A stretch of DNA of 64,000 bases, from positions 15,426,501 through 15,490,500 of the forward strand of contig JAWQUS010000027.1 of assembly GCA_036365455.1 (NCBI GenBank). Direction: 5' to 3'. Made by a program: the position numbers and the translations under genes. This document shows, piece by piece, positions 53,252 to 62,561 of this stretch (within the stretch, counting starts at the first letter, position 1; each line of letters starts with the position of its first letter). The notes under the pieces were generated by a model. The model was given only the letters and a program-made list of their open reading frames with translations. It searched no databases and was not told the DNA's origin. This DNA is from Macrosoma leucophasiata (Eukaryota; Arthropoda; Insecta; Lepidoptera; Hedylidae).

Positions 53252-53546
53252 CATAGAGCAACACCGGAGGGGAGTTTCCATATGCAGGCTTTCCCCTCTG
53301 TCAAAGTACAAGCCCAAACGGGCCGATACCTGTCGCCTAGATCTTTAAATGTGTGCGTGGAATTGTTTCTGTATTTTGTTAAAGTCAAGGTGTGAGTTTC
53401 GTAGTAATAGACGATTTTTGTAGTGTGCGTGTGTGTCGCACGCATTTTCCCCCCGCAAAAAATGACAGACTGTTTTGCATCGGTAATACACGCTATGGCT
53501 ACTCCCCTCCGGTCCGCCGCGACCGGTGAGCCGGGTTGCTCTATGC
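53252..53546. mobile_element. GC-rich TIR element, left end eroded
   Basis: Left CATAGAGCAACACCGGAGGG (inner GGGCCACCGGTCGCGG lost), interior CAGGCTTTCCCCTCTGTCAA, GACGATTTTTGTAGTGTG and GCATCGGTAATACACGCTAT, right GGTCCGCCGCGACCGGTGAG then CCGGGTTGCTCTATG. Within intron 3 of copy B, only 160 bp from the TM6 exon. Confidence 0.85.
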
Positions 53547-53703
53547 CTATATGTAATGCACTTTACGCACTTATACTTGTTTACCATCATTATAATTGTG
53601 GAGCCCATGAAGGCATTTTTGCAATTACGGGTCTAATAATATAACCTCGAAACTTGTCCGTGTATAAAATAAGTAGGTAATTAATTTTGATATAAATACT
53701 TGC

Positions 53704-53772
53704 AATGAATATATTGAGCGGCAGCCAGCAGACAGTGAACACCACGACCACCGTCACCATCATTTTGATCAT
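53704..53772 (-). CDS. RYa-R: RYamide-type receptor copy B, TM6 exon (GC donor)
   Basis: A 69-nt, phase-0 exon after TTTGATACAG, encoding MIKMMVTVVVVFTVCWLPLN then IFI with the CWLP motif. Its end is fixed by length and alignment with copy A and by the phase of the next exon. The base pair after the exon is GC (ATT|GCAAGT), not GT: a GC-AG intron with otherwise ideal donor context. Confidence 0.88.
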
Positions 53773-53921
53773 CTGTATCAAATAAATTAAAACAATAGGT
53801 TACATTTCATTCGTTTTTACACGCGACTTTCCGCGCATTCAATGTTGTGGAATAAAATTACTAAAAGTGTCTTGTTTTTGCGCAAATCAATAGGTATGTA
53901 TTCACTTATTAGTCCATCACT

Positions 53922-54190
53922 ACCAGAGCTCCAATGACGGAGCTCGCGGGTGTAGGCACCTCCGTATCACCTAATCTACTTGCCGCTTCAACGCTATCTT
54001 GTGCCGCTCAGGTGGTAGTGTACAGCCATGTTCGTCCCTATGATTTCCGGCATAAAGGTACAACAACTTAGACTCAGGAGTGGCAGTATATTTATCTATT
54101 GAAATCTCTTGTTTTTATGTAGAGGTCTATGGGTTGCACGAATCATTTGCAATCTATGTGAACTGCAAGCTTGGTTGCCAGTTCACTTCT
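53922..54190 (+). repeat. SINE-B, diverged
   Basis: CAGAGCTCCAATGACGGAGC to GGTTGCCAGTTCACTTC and TTTTTTTAAAAAAAAT; several substitutions. Confidence 0.8.
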
Positions 54191-54298
54191 TTTTTTAAAA
54201 AAAATATACAGTAAATGTCTAAAGGCGGCAGTAGGTATCTACTACCATCAATATAAATATCCTATTATAGTTACTTTAATTATAGGTATTAAAAAAAC

Positions 54299-54497
54299 CT
54301 TTCTCTTAGATCGTTGCATGCGCGAGTCCCTAGCACTCTGCGCCTCGCCCGGCGGCCGGCCGCCCCACACCACGTGAGCTATGCGCGCATAAGTGCACAC
54401 CAGCGCGCCCAACGGCAGCGCGAACTGCAGCGCCATTAGCGCGCACGTGTATCGCTCGCTCTGCTTCGAATGCTCCCACTGTTCCAGACACATATCG
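54299..54497 (-). CDS. RYa-R: RYamide-type receptor copy B, TM5 / third-loop exon
   Basis: A 199-nt exon after TTTTTCACAG. One base completes the split Ala codon, then DMCLEQWEHSKQSERYTCAL, MALQFALPLGALVCTYARIA, HVVWGGRPPGEAQSARDSRM and QRSKRK. TM5 lies in the middle; RPPGEAQ.RDSRM..SKRK is the RYamide-receptor third loop. The donor is AAG|GTTTTT, a weak match to consensus, but the position is the same as in copy A (AAG|GTGAAC). Confidence 0.9.
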
Positions 54498-54509
54498 CTG
54501 TGAAAAATG

Positions 54510-55330
54510 TCAGAGACTGAATCAGTCAAATTATTGTTATCATTAATTAAATAGGTATCTTTCTTAAAGCTGAAACTGGACGACAGCGGGTGGCGATGAG
54601 AGCATGGAAGTGGTTACAGGTCATTAGGTAACTTGACGTTTTCTAGGGCGTAAACGATTGTTATTAGTCAATTTGACTTGGGGGCTGTTCTCAAGCGACA
54701 GCGTCAATGCAAATCTTTCTTATCATGTTGATAAAATCGCATGCAGACGCTGGAGCCACTGTTTCGGCACCACGGAATATCACAGCCGCCACCCGATTGT
54801 ATCCACTTTGCAGGCCTAAAGTGTTGGGTTCATTGGACACGGTTAAAATTTGTGTCTTAACTGCAGATACCTAGTTGTTTTTTAAAGACAGTGAGTAGTT
54901 CAATGCAGTGATTAAGTTATCATTGTTATTCATAATAGTTACGGTTGCTCGAGTATACTAATTTAGGTACTATGACAGGTACCTAAATTAAGGAAAAGGC
55001 ATAGCTCCAGGCAGCCCTCATACAAACATTGCTTATTTTAATATTCTGTTCTAAATGTCAAGACAATTGGACGTTGCATTAAATGTATTTTAGTATTACT
55101 CAAACGCTACTGGGCATTCATAGTACGTCGAATTTCAAATCCATAGCAGAAAACATAATTGTATGGATAAATAATGAAAAATTAATTTTCCGAACTCTAT
55201 TAATACAAAGTTTTACTCGCACATTCGAACCATTTATATAAATATATATATATATATAAATGGTTACTGGTTTACGGTTTACTTCATGAATAGACCGTGG
55301 TTAAAAGTTATTTGTCGTTGCGCCGAAAAG
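54510..55330. other. Intron 1 of copy B
   Basis: No repeat family recognised. A 12-bp inverted repeat (TAATTTAGGTAC / GTACCTAAATTA) lies at 54959-54990, and an AT palindrome at about 55225-55265 (AACCATTTATATA...TATATAAATGGTT). Confidence 0.5.
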
Positions 55331-55338
55331 TTACTTAC

Positions 55339-55988
55339 GCTTTACAGAACCGGTGCCAGTCCGTGGGTCTTTCAATCTGAGATACAACTGGTATAGGTGC
55401 TGCAGTGATCAGAGCGCCGCCCCAGACGGCCGCCACCACCAGTTTCGCAGCGGCCTTGCCCAGCCGTGGGTGCAGCGGCCGCATTATCGCCATATAACGG
55501 TCTAGCGATATCGCCAGCAAAGTATACGCACTCACCAACACTGACACAGCCTGCGAGTAATTCACCACTTTACACATCACTAATCCAAACGGCCAGTACC
55601 GCAATATCAACATCGACACGAAAGAAAACGGCACACAAAATAATGTCATCAATATATCTCCTATAGCTAAATTCACTATAAAGTAATTGGTCACAGTTTT
55701 CATACGCGGCGAGCTTTGTACCACAAAACACACAAGGCCGTTCCCGACGAGTGCCACGACGAAAACGGCGCTGTACATAAAGTACACGAAAAATTGGAAC
55801 AGCGGTGATGTGAGGAAGTCCTCAGGGGATTCACTAAATGTGCACACTTTTTCATATTCCAACAATGTGGAATTTGTCGATAACGTTTCGTTGTAATCTT
55901 CGCGGATGATCGTCTCATCTGTGGTGGGCTGGTCGCATAGTGTGGTAGATACATTTTCCTGAAAGGTGGATCCGAACGTGTCGAACAT
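55339..55988 (-). CDS. RYa-R: RYamide-type receptor copy B, first coding exon (N-terminus to TM4)
   Basis: A peptide-gated class A GPCR of the plasma membrane. It starts at ATG 55988 (MFDTFGSTF) and ends in AAAGC|GTAAGT, giving 216 codons plus two bases. The extracellular N-terminus has N-glycosylation sites (NVS, NST). TM1 contains VALVGNGLVCFVV; TM2 YFIVNLAIGDILMTLFCVPF; TM3 starts at the conserved Cys in VMCKVVNYSQ and ends in the DRY motif (LAISLDRYMAIMRPL); TM4 is KLVVAAVWGGALITAAPIPV; the exon ends in loop 2 with RFCK. NYSQAVSVLVSAYT and the third-loop pattern point to the RYamide receptor among NPY-like receptors. In insects RYamides act on feeding and diuresis (family knowledge). Coding GC is much higher than the surroundings, as in the other receptor exons. 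Confidence 0.92.
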
Positions 55989-56058
55989 GCTGGGTCACAT
56001 TCTTTTATTTTCTCCATCCCGAAGACATTATTGTGCTCCACGTTAATGTGTTTTACCG
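55989..56058 (-). promoter_or_regulatory. Copy B 5' leader with three upstream AUGs
   Basis: An acceptor (TTTTTTTTTGTTACAG) at 56060-56059 suggests that this leader is spliced to an upstream non-coding exon that I cannot locate. Between it and the main ATG are ATG at 56028 (8-codon uORF including TAA), ATG at 56017 (overlaps the receptor start out of frame, open to 55700) and ATG at 56000 (immediately followed by TGA). Confidence 0.5.
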
Positions 56059-56069
56059 CTGTAACAAAA

Positions 56070-56262
56070 AAAAATACGATTAATCTTTGTTAAATTTGGA
56101 TGAGTTTCAACGTTGAATATTATGTAAGTACATTAAAATATGAACCATCACATTTCTTAACCTTAATTTTGGTGTGATCTAACGAATCTATTATGTGAAG
56201 TTCGTGCCTACCTGACAATAAGTAAGAATTAAGTCTCAAATCTCTTTGTGGCACTGAGTATA
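56070..56262. other. Upstream of copy B, nothing recognised
   Basis: Candidate promoter-proximal intron or flank. No TATA/Inr arrangement that I would defend. Confidence 0.4.
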
Positions 56263-56492
56263 TTAATAACTAGCTGTGCCCGCGACTTCGTCCACGTGAG
56301 AGAAAAATATGATTGTTCAGTATCTACCCGGACGAAGTCGTGGGCGCAGCTAGTATAAAAGTAGCCTAAGTTACTCCTTATCACATCAGCTATCTGCTAG
56401 TGAAGGTCCCGTCAAAATCGGTCCAGCCGTTCCAAGATTAGCCCCGCCAAACAGACAGACAGACAAAAATGGTAAAAAAAATTGTTTTGGTA

Positions 56493-57092
56493 TATGGGGA
56501 AAAAGTTTCTTCGCATTTTTTAAGATAATTCAAAACATTTTTTAATATAGTTTATTTAAATTTAACTAAAGTATGTATGTACCATTGTTTTTATATTATT
56601 TCGCATTAACACATGCTTGTGAAATATATTTTATTTTAAAGAAAAATAGAAAGAAAAATTTGACTTCAGGCGAGACTCGAACTCGCGGCCTACTGGGAAT
56701 CTAGTCCAGCCGCTCTTCCAATTGAGCTACTGAAGTCCTGCCCGATTTGTCAAATCTTTCCTTCACATTTATTGCATTGCTTTATGGTAGCAGCAGCGCC
56801 ATCTATTGCCAACCATGCTAGTTAGGCAACCGATATAATAGACTTTGCATTCTTACCTGTTTTGTAGTAAAATTTTAAAATGTATCGAATTTCTTCATTA
56901 TATTCACTCATCTTGACAGTACGAAAAACAAATGAAAATCACATATTTGCCTAATTTGAATTTGGAATTATGTTCTTTAAATTTTTAACTTTCAATGATA
57001 CCAAAACCAGCCAGATACAAATACTACAGCCAAAGAGATTTTATTACAAGTTCATACATACTATAATGCGAAAAGACTTTTTCCCCAACCTA
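56493..57092 (-). mobile_element. mariner shell with SINE-C in place of its transposase
   Basis: Left arm ATGGGGAAAAAGTTTCTTCG to ATGTACCATT; right arm from about 56850 (TTGTAGTAAAATTTTAAAAT) to GACTTTTTCCCCAACCTA. These are the two ends of the 62562 mariner. Between them is SINE-C instead of about 950 bp of transposase. The first bases of the left TIR (AGGT) are damaged. Confidence 0.85.
56584..56849 (-). mobile_element. SINE-C with tRNA-like head
   Basis: Minus strand: GTTGCCTAACTAGCATGGTT, GACTTCAGTAGCTCAATTGG, AAGAGCGGCTGGACTAGATT, CGCGAGTTCGAGTCTCGCCT, GAAGTCAAATTTTTC, then CAAGCATGTGTTAATGCGAA. The 7-bp ends GACTTCA/TGAAGTC pair like an acceptor stem. The arm between A and B box pairs poorly as an anticodon arm, so I do not call a functional tRNA. 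Confidence 0.75.
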
Positions 57093-57373
57093 TTATGTAC
57101 CGTGTATATGCATTTAGTAAAAAGCGGTTATTTTAATATTACAAACAGACACTCCAATTGTATTTATTTGTATAGATGTATAGATGCTACCGTTATTATT
57201 ATCGAGCAAAAAATATATATATATTTATTGTATGCCCCTTGGACCTAACCCATTTAACATTTTCATTTTCTTATTTTTAGTTATTAATTTTCTCTATATA
57301 GCGGTATCAGAAATACTTAATTTGTGAAAATGTTAACTTTCTAGCTATCACTATTTATGAGATACAGGCTGGT

Positions 57374-57377
<4 letters not shown>

Positions 57378-57404
<27 letters not shown>

Positions 57405-57417
57405 AGACAGACAGCGG
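57378..57417. repeat. (GACA/GACG)n microsatellite
   Basis: GACAGACAGACGGACGGACG then GACAGACAGACAGACAG, part of the larger repeat; the same tract lies at 62109-62143 and, inverted, 60745-60790. Confidence 0.9.
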
Positions 57418-57934
57418 AGGATTAGTAATCCGTGGGGTCCTTTTTTACCTTTTAGGTACGAAACCCCCTAAAAGATGGAACTAAGAGAGACAGAATAGCT
57501 TAAAATTATTCGATTTGATTCTTTAAATTGATATAACTTTTTTATTTCTGAACCGATTCACATGAAATAAACACCAAATGTTAAGTGAAACTTACCACAA
57601 TATATTAGTGAAAACCCCAAATCGAATAAGCTGTTTCTGATATTAGCGTGTACAAACACACAAACAAACAGACATTTTTCCGGGATAAAAAGTACCCAGT
57701 GTTGTGCGCCAAAGGTTAAAGTTTAATCATAACAAGTTTCATTGTAATCGGACCGGTGGTTTTTCTGTGATGCTTGAACAAACAGACAAACAGACAGACA
57801 GACAAAAATTTTCTAATCACATAATTGGGTTCGGTATCGATCTAGTAACATCCCCTGGTACTTATTTTTTCAATATTTTTAATGTACAGAATTTACACTT
57901 CTACAGGTTTATTATAAGTATAGAATAGATTCAA

Positions 57935-58190
57935 CTCTGGGAAAGCTTGTTTTTCCGGAATTCCGGAAGTTTTAGTTTTTTTTATTAGTAGCACTGAAAT
58001 CGATAATTTATTTAACATCATAAACATTTCTGCAACAACATTCCTTTACCTTTTGATTTTGACCTTACGGATTGGAATTTGTACGTCATTCTTCGGTTTT
58101 CCCACTGTTAGGCTAATTCACAAATGTTAAATGTTAATCGTCATACCAGATAGGGTTGATGACACATACAAAAGCGCACCTATGTACATA
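57935..58190. other. Spacer, no feature recognised
   Basis: Contains the palindrome TTCCGGAATTCCGGAA; otherwise AT-rich. Confidence 0.5.
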
Positions 58191-58194
58191 TGCG

Positions 58195-58398
58195 CATCTT
58201 CACACCTGCGTTCCCCGAAAGGGTAGGTAGAGGTGAATGAATCCTACGTTTCCCTAGCCTATTGACACCACCAATCACGTTACCAAACTACAATTATGGA
58301 ATAGGGATACCTAGTTCCGAAAAATGGGACAATTCCTATAGCACTTCTTATCCCCGACCTGGAGATTGAACACAGGACCTCATTGTAGCGGTCATCAT
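58195..58398 (-). repeat. SINE-A, strongly diverged
   Basis: TTCACACCTGCGTTCCCCGA, AAAGGGTAGGTAGAGGTGAA, ATTGACACCACCAATCACG, AGATTGAACACAGGACCTCA: the order of a reverse SINE-A including a decayed B box. Confidence 0.65.
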
Positions 58399-58399
58399 C

Positions 58400-58662
58400 A
58401 TCACTCCAGAAGAATGACGTCCACTGCTGGACAAAGCCTTCCGGAAAGACGCCCACAACAGTGTAGTGCGTAATTAGGGGAGAGTATGCCATAATCGCCA
58501 CGCTTGGCAGGCCGATTGGCGATCGCAGTGACGATGGTTTTATCGCGGGATGCTGCTGCCCATCCGGCGTTGTTGGAATGGTTTGACCGCCATTGTTCGG
58601 TTGACTGACCCACTAGAGGACGGTGGGGCCGTCACGTCCCGACGACGCCTGTATTGTATTGT
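58400..58662 (+). repeat. Dispersed repeat (GACGTCCACTGCTGGAC family), best copy
   Basis: GACGTCCACTGCTGGACAAA, CACGCTTGGCAGGCCGATTG, GGGATGCTGCTGCCCATCC, GGTTTGACCGCCATTGTTCG, ACTAGAGGACGGTGGGGCCG. Reference copy for the segments at 4700, 13700, 42055 and 47615. Confidence 0.75.
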
Positions 58663-58664
58663 AG

Positions 58665-59160
58665 CGGTAGTGACCTTTTCTTACTAGACTACAGAAGCAG
58701 GTCACCAGCACAAGAATTGGATGTTCAGATTTATTGTAAGTACAATACCATAATCCTCGCCAAAAAATCACAACGATTAAAGCCGTAAAGCATAATTTAT
58801 ATAAATCACTCTCTTATTCTTGACGAGCCACTAATGATCCATGAAATAATAAAATAATGCTATAATCACAATGAAATGTACAGGTTAACGACGATCATAA
58901 ATTTTTACTGCAAGCATTGATGTAAAGTTTGGACAGTAAAATATCGGCGTCGGCTATGATTATTTGTTCGTATAAGTACTTGTTCACGTACATTACGCGG
59001 GAGCGGGTGCGGGTGAAGAAGGCTCTGTACTTGGATTGGACGTGATTATGATATTTTCACGCGTCTGATATTTTGAAAAATGTTGTAAATATGGACGCAA
59101 TCCTTCATTTTTAAACGAAAATTAGATAGGAGACAAATCTTAAAAAATCGGATTAAATGT
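58665..59160. other. Spacer, no feature recognised
   Basis: Nothing supported. Confidence 0.5.
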
Positions 59161-59163
59161 ATT

Positions 59164-59335
59164 TGTTATTGGTGATAAAACTCCAGCGTAAGCCTCGAGG
59201 GTGTAGGTACCACACTATTAGCTCATCCATCTGCCGCCAAGTGGTAGGTAGTGTCAGCGGTAGTCAGCACTATTATGTTCCCGTTATATGGTCATGTACG
59301 GTCGCGTGATTTCTTTAAGCGCAAAACAACTTAGG
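59164..59335 (+). repeat. SINE-B, head only, diverged
   Basis: TGGTGATAAAACTCCAGCGT, CCTCGAGGGTGTAGGTACCA, GTCAGCACTATTATGTTCCC. Confidence 0.7.
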
Positions 59336-59339
59336 AAAG

Positions 59340-59965
59340 AAAGAGTAAAGAAGTAAAGAAAACATTTATTTGGACAGCACAGACATTACGATACAAATTG
59401 CCAGCCAATTAGGTACACATGTACAATTAAACAAAAAGCAAAAACAATAAGAATTAAAAAAAGAAAAGAAAGAGATTAAGTCTCACGGCTGGTCCAAATG
59501 GGAGCCCAGATCAGCTTCATGTCAAGTCGATAACATTAATCGACTTGACGCTGATTTCACGCCACCGCGGACGCGAGTTAATGTGAACAAGCGCTTAGTA
59601 GTGACAGCTTTCTCATAAACAATGCGAGTCGAACCAGTCGTAATTTCGTGCTGTTTATGATGACAAGAAACAGCTTTTCGGAGCTTGCACACTAATCATC
59701 CATGACATTTTATTTACACAGTTTGATGTAAGCTTTGTTCAAAAATTGCCATACTACTTAACAGATAATAAATTCTATAGAATAGGTAAGTCTCAGACTT
59801 ATAAATCTAATAAGTAATACTATTTCTTTAGACTGTGCTATTACTAAGTAATTCTATAACTTATTAGATTTATTAAATTTATATGACCACCTTCTATCAC
59901 TTTATTCATAGAGTTAAGTTCTTGATGGGTATACCTAATATGTGAAATTTTTGATGAGTATACGA
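59340..59965. other. Spacer with short inverted repeats
   Basis: GTCAAGTCGAT / ATCGACTTGAC around 59521-59549, and AATCTAATAAGT / ACTTATTAGATT around 59805-59865. No gene. Confidence 0.45.
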
Positions 59966-59967
59966 TG

Positions 59968-60168
59968 TATAAATGCTAGTGTTTGGCACTATCGTGTTGC
60001 GGTCAGGTGGTAATGTACGGCCCTGTAATTTCCAGCACAAAGGCATAACACCTTAGGCCTCAGGAGTGGTAACGCATCTGCATTTTGACCTCTGGTCTTT
60101 GTGTGGGTGTTTATAGGCTGCAGTTATCACTTGACATCAATGTGAACTGCATACTTGTTTGCCACTTT
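59968..60168 (+). repeat. SINE-B, 5'-truncated
   Basis: GGCACTATCGTGTTGCGGTC, GGCATAACACCTTAGGCCTC, GCATCTGCATTTTGACCTCT, ACATCAATGTGAACTGCATA. Ends in CCACTTTCGTTTATCC without a long A-run. Confidence 0.85.
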
Positions 60169-60474
60169 CGTTTATCCTCATTAATAAGATTCGACAAACA
60201 ACAGGGAAGGGAAGTCAAATAAGGATAAATAATTAATTAAAAGATTGGTTATTAATTAGATATTATTTATGTTTTCAATCTGCACTTCAAAGCTTTGATA
60301 TACATAAACATACAATAAACCATAGGGTTCTTAATGTGATAATGTTATTAGTATATTTAGGGTTCTGTAGCATACCGTAGTAAGAACCCTTGAACTAAGT
60401 TTGACCATAAGTCTGTTCGCAGGTAAGATTATTGTTAGTTAGTCACACGAAAAAATGTTTCGGGTTATTTGTTT

Positions 60475-60575
60475 CGGGTCTGGGTGTTGTGTACAACGGC
60501 ATCTACGACACAGGTTTATATTATACCTAATGTGGAGCTGTGAGTGTAAGCGTATTATATTTATTATTATTATGT
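60475..60575 (+). repeat. 5'-truncated SINE (type at 11155)
   Basis: TGGGTGTTGTGTACAACGGC, ATCTACGACACAGGTTTATA, GTGAGTGTAAGCGTATTATA: the 3' part of the third tRNA-derived SINE. Confidence 0.75.
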
Positions 60576-60694
60576 ATAACGAATTCAAAAGTAAAACTGT
60601 TCAAGCTAAGTAGGGTCTACCACTTTACAAGTAATAGTCGATCACAATAAAATGTACCCACCCCTAATAAATGGAACGGTGGCCTGACATGCAC

Positions 60695-60750
60695 TAAGCC
60701 TTTTTAGGGTTCCGTAGTAAACAAGGAACCCTTATAGTTTCGCCATGTCC

Positions 60751-60789
<39 letters not shown>

Positions 60790-61345
60790 CGCGGTTTAGC
60801 GCAAAAACTATACTACTACTAGAGACTTGAAATTTGGCACAAGTATACACCTTCATCACGCCGACAAAGTGGTAGAATAAAAACATGAAAAAAAATATAT
60901 TTAGGGTAACCTACTTGTAACGAGCAAATAATTTTTTTTATTTTCGATTTCCATATAGTATGGGGTATTGTTGGATAGGTCTTTAAAAAATATTATGGGT
61001 GTCCGAACATCATTTTTCGATTTAGTTAACTGTTTGCGACTTATTAAGCTTTAAAGTGAAAATTTTCGTTAGACTCAAGTGTCGTCCCCCCCCCTACAGA
61101 CTAAACGGTTATTGTTAGAAATTCAAACGTTACGGCAATAGTAGCTACATATAACGAAATTAAAAGGAAAACTATCACACTTAAGTTGGCCTTGTAAGTT
61201 TGCGAGTAATAGTCGATCAAATGTATTTTACTCGAAAATTTCGAACAAGTCCATACAAAATATTTATTTATTTTTTTCATTACATCTCTTCCTCTGTAAC
61301 TACGGAACCCTACCCTGCGCGTGGCCCGACATGCACTTGACCGGT
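60695..61345 (-). repeat. Dispersed repeat (ACCGGTCAAGTG family), long copy
   Basis: Reverse of 41140: it ends with GAACCCTACCCTGCGCGTGG, CCCGACATGCACTTGACCGG. Inside, AAGCTTTAAAGTGAAAATTT and GACTCAAGTGTCGTCCCCCC. The other side has GGGTTCCGTAGTAAACAAGG and a (GTCT)n run. Longer than the copy in intron 5. Confidence 0.8.
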
Positions 61346-61435
61346 TTTTTAATTCTATGTTAGATATAAAGAATTACACCTACTTACTAACAATAATACA
61401 CGAAATATCGTCTGGTGAAGTAATTTTATTACACA

Positions 61436-62561
61436 CTAGCTGTGCCCGTGACTTCGTCCACGTGAGAAAAAATATGATTGTTCAGTATCTACCCGGACGA
61501 AGTCGTGGGCGCAGCTTGTATAAAAGTGCCAGTGAAAGCCCCGTCAAAATCGGAGACACTCAAATTCTATTTATTTGTATGTAGGTATCTATGTATGTTT
61601 GTATGGAGATAAAAGTAGCCTAAGTTATTCCTCATCACGTCAGCTATCTGCCAGTGAAAATCCCGTCAAAATTGATAGAGCCGTTCCCAAGATGAGCCCC
61701 GCCAAACAAACAGACAGACAGACAAAAATTAAAAAAAATGTTGTTTTGGTTTTTGTACCGTGTATACATTTATAAGTATACACGGCATACATATGCATTT
61801 AGTAAAAAGCGGTTATTTTAATATTACAAACAGACACTCCAATTTTATTTATTTGTATAGATTTATTACGGAAGGTAATATACCACATAAGATCAAAAAA
61901 TTCTCTGAAAATTTTAAGCGTCTATTTATTATAATGGAGAAAAAAATATACGAAAAAAAAACGTTTATTGTATGCCCCCTTGGACCCCTTAACATTTTCA
62001 TTTTCTTATTTTTAGTAATTAATTATTTCTTTATAGCGGTATTAGAAATACATTATTTGTGAAATGTTAGATTTCTAGCTATCACTATTTTTGAGATACA
62101 GTCTGGTGACAGACAGACGGACGGACAGACAGACAGACAGATAGCGGAGGATTAGTAATCCGTAGGGTCCGTTTCTACCTTTTAGGTACGAAACCCCCTA
62201 AAAGATAGAACTAAGATACAGAATAGCTTAAAAATATTCGATATGATTCTTTAAATTGATATAACTTTTTTACTTCTTAACCGATTTACATGAAACAAAC
62301 ACTAAATGTTAAGTGAAACTTACCATAATATATTAGTAAAAACTACAAATCCAATAAGCCGTTTCTGATATTAGCGTGCACAAACACACAGACAAACAGA
62401 CATTTTTCCGGGATAAAAAGTACCCAGTGTTGTGCGCCAAAGGTTAAAGTATAATGATATCAAGTTTCATTGTAATCGGACCGGTAGTTTTTCTGTGATG
62501 CTTGAACAAACAGACAGACAAAAAAATGTCTAATCACATATTTGGGTTCGGTATCGATCTA
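61436..62561 (+). repeat. Large dispersed repeat, copy 2 (left part)
   Basis: ACTAGCTGTGCCCGTGACTT to GGTATCGATCTA, matching 56266-57843 except that the mariner of copy 1 is absent here (TTGGTTTTTGTACCGTGTAT is the unoccupied site) and a partial internal duplication of the CCCGTCAAAATC segment is present. The right part resumes at 63857-63930. Confidence 0.85.

Larger units (their letters stand above)
56266..57930 (+). repeat. Large dispersed repeat, copy 1 (interrupted by a mariner)
   Basis: Left part ACTAGCTGTGCCCGCGACTT to CAGACAGACAGACAAAAATG and TTGTTTTGG; right part, after the mariner, GTACCGTGTATATGCATTTA, AAAAAGCGGTTATTTTAATA, then GGTGACAGACAGACGGACGG and AAGTACCCAGTGTTGTGCGC, to AAGTATAGA. 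It matches 61436-62561 plus 63857-63930 block by block. No ORF; the sequence class is unknown to me (3' part of a retroelement is possible). Confidence 0.8.

Noticed and set aside
55700..56041. 113-codon frame overlapping the receptor start
   Set aside because: It has no domain and overlaps the conserved receptor exon in another frame. I keep only its ATG as a possible uORF.
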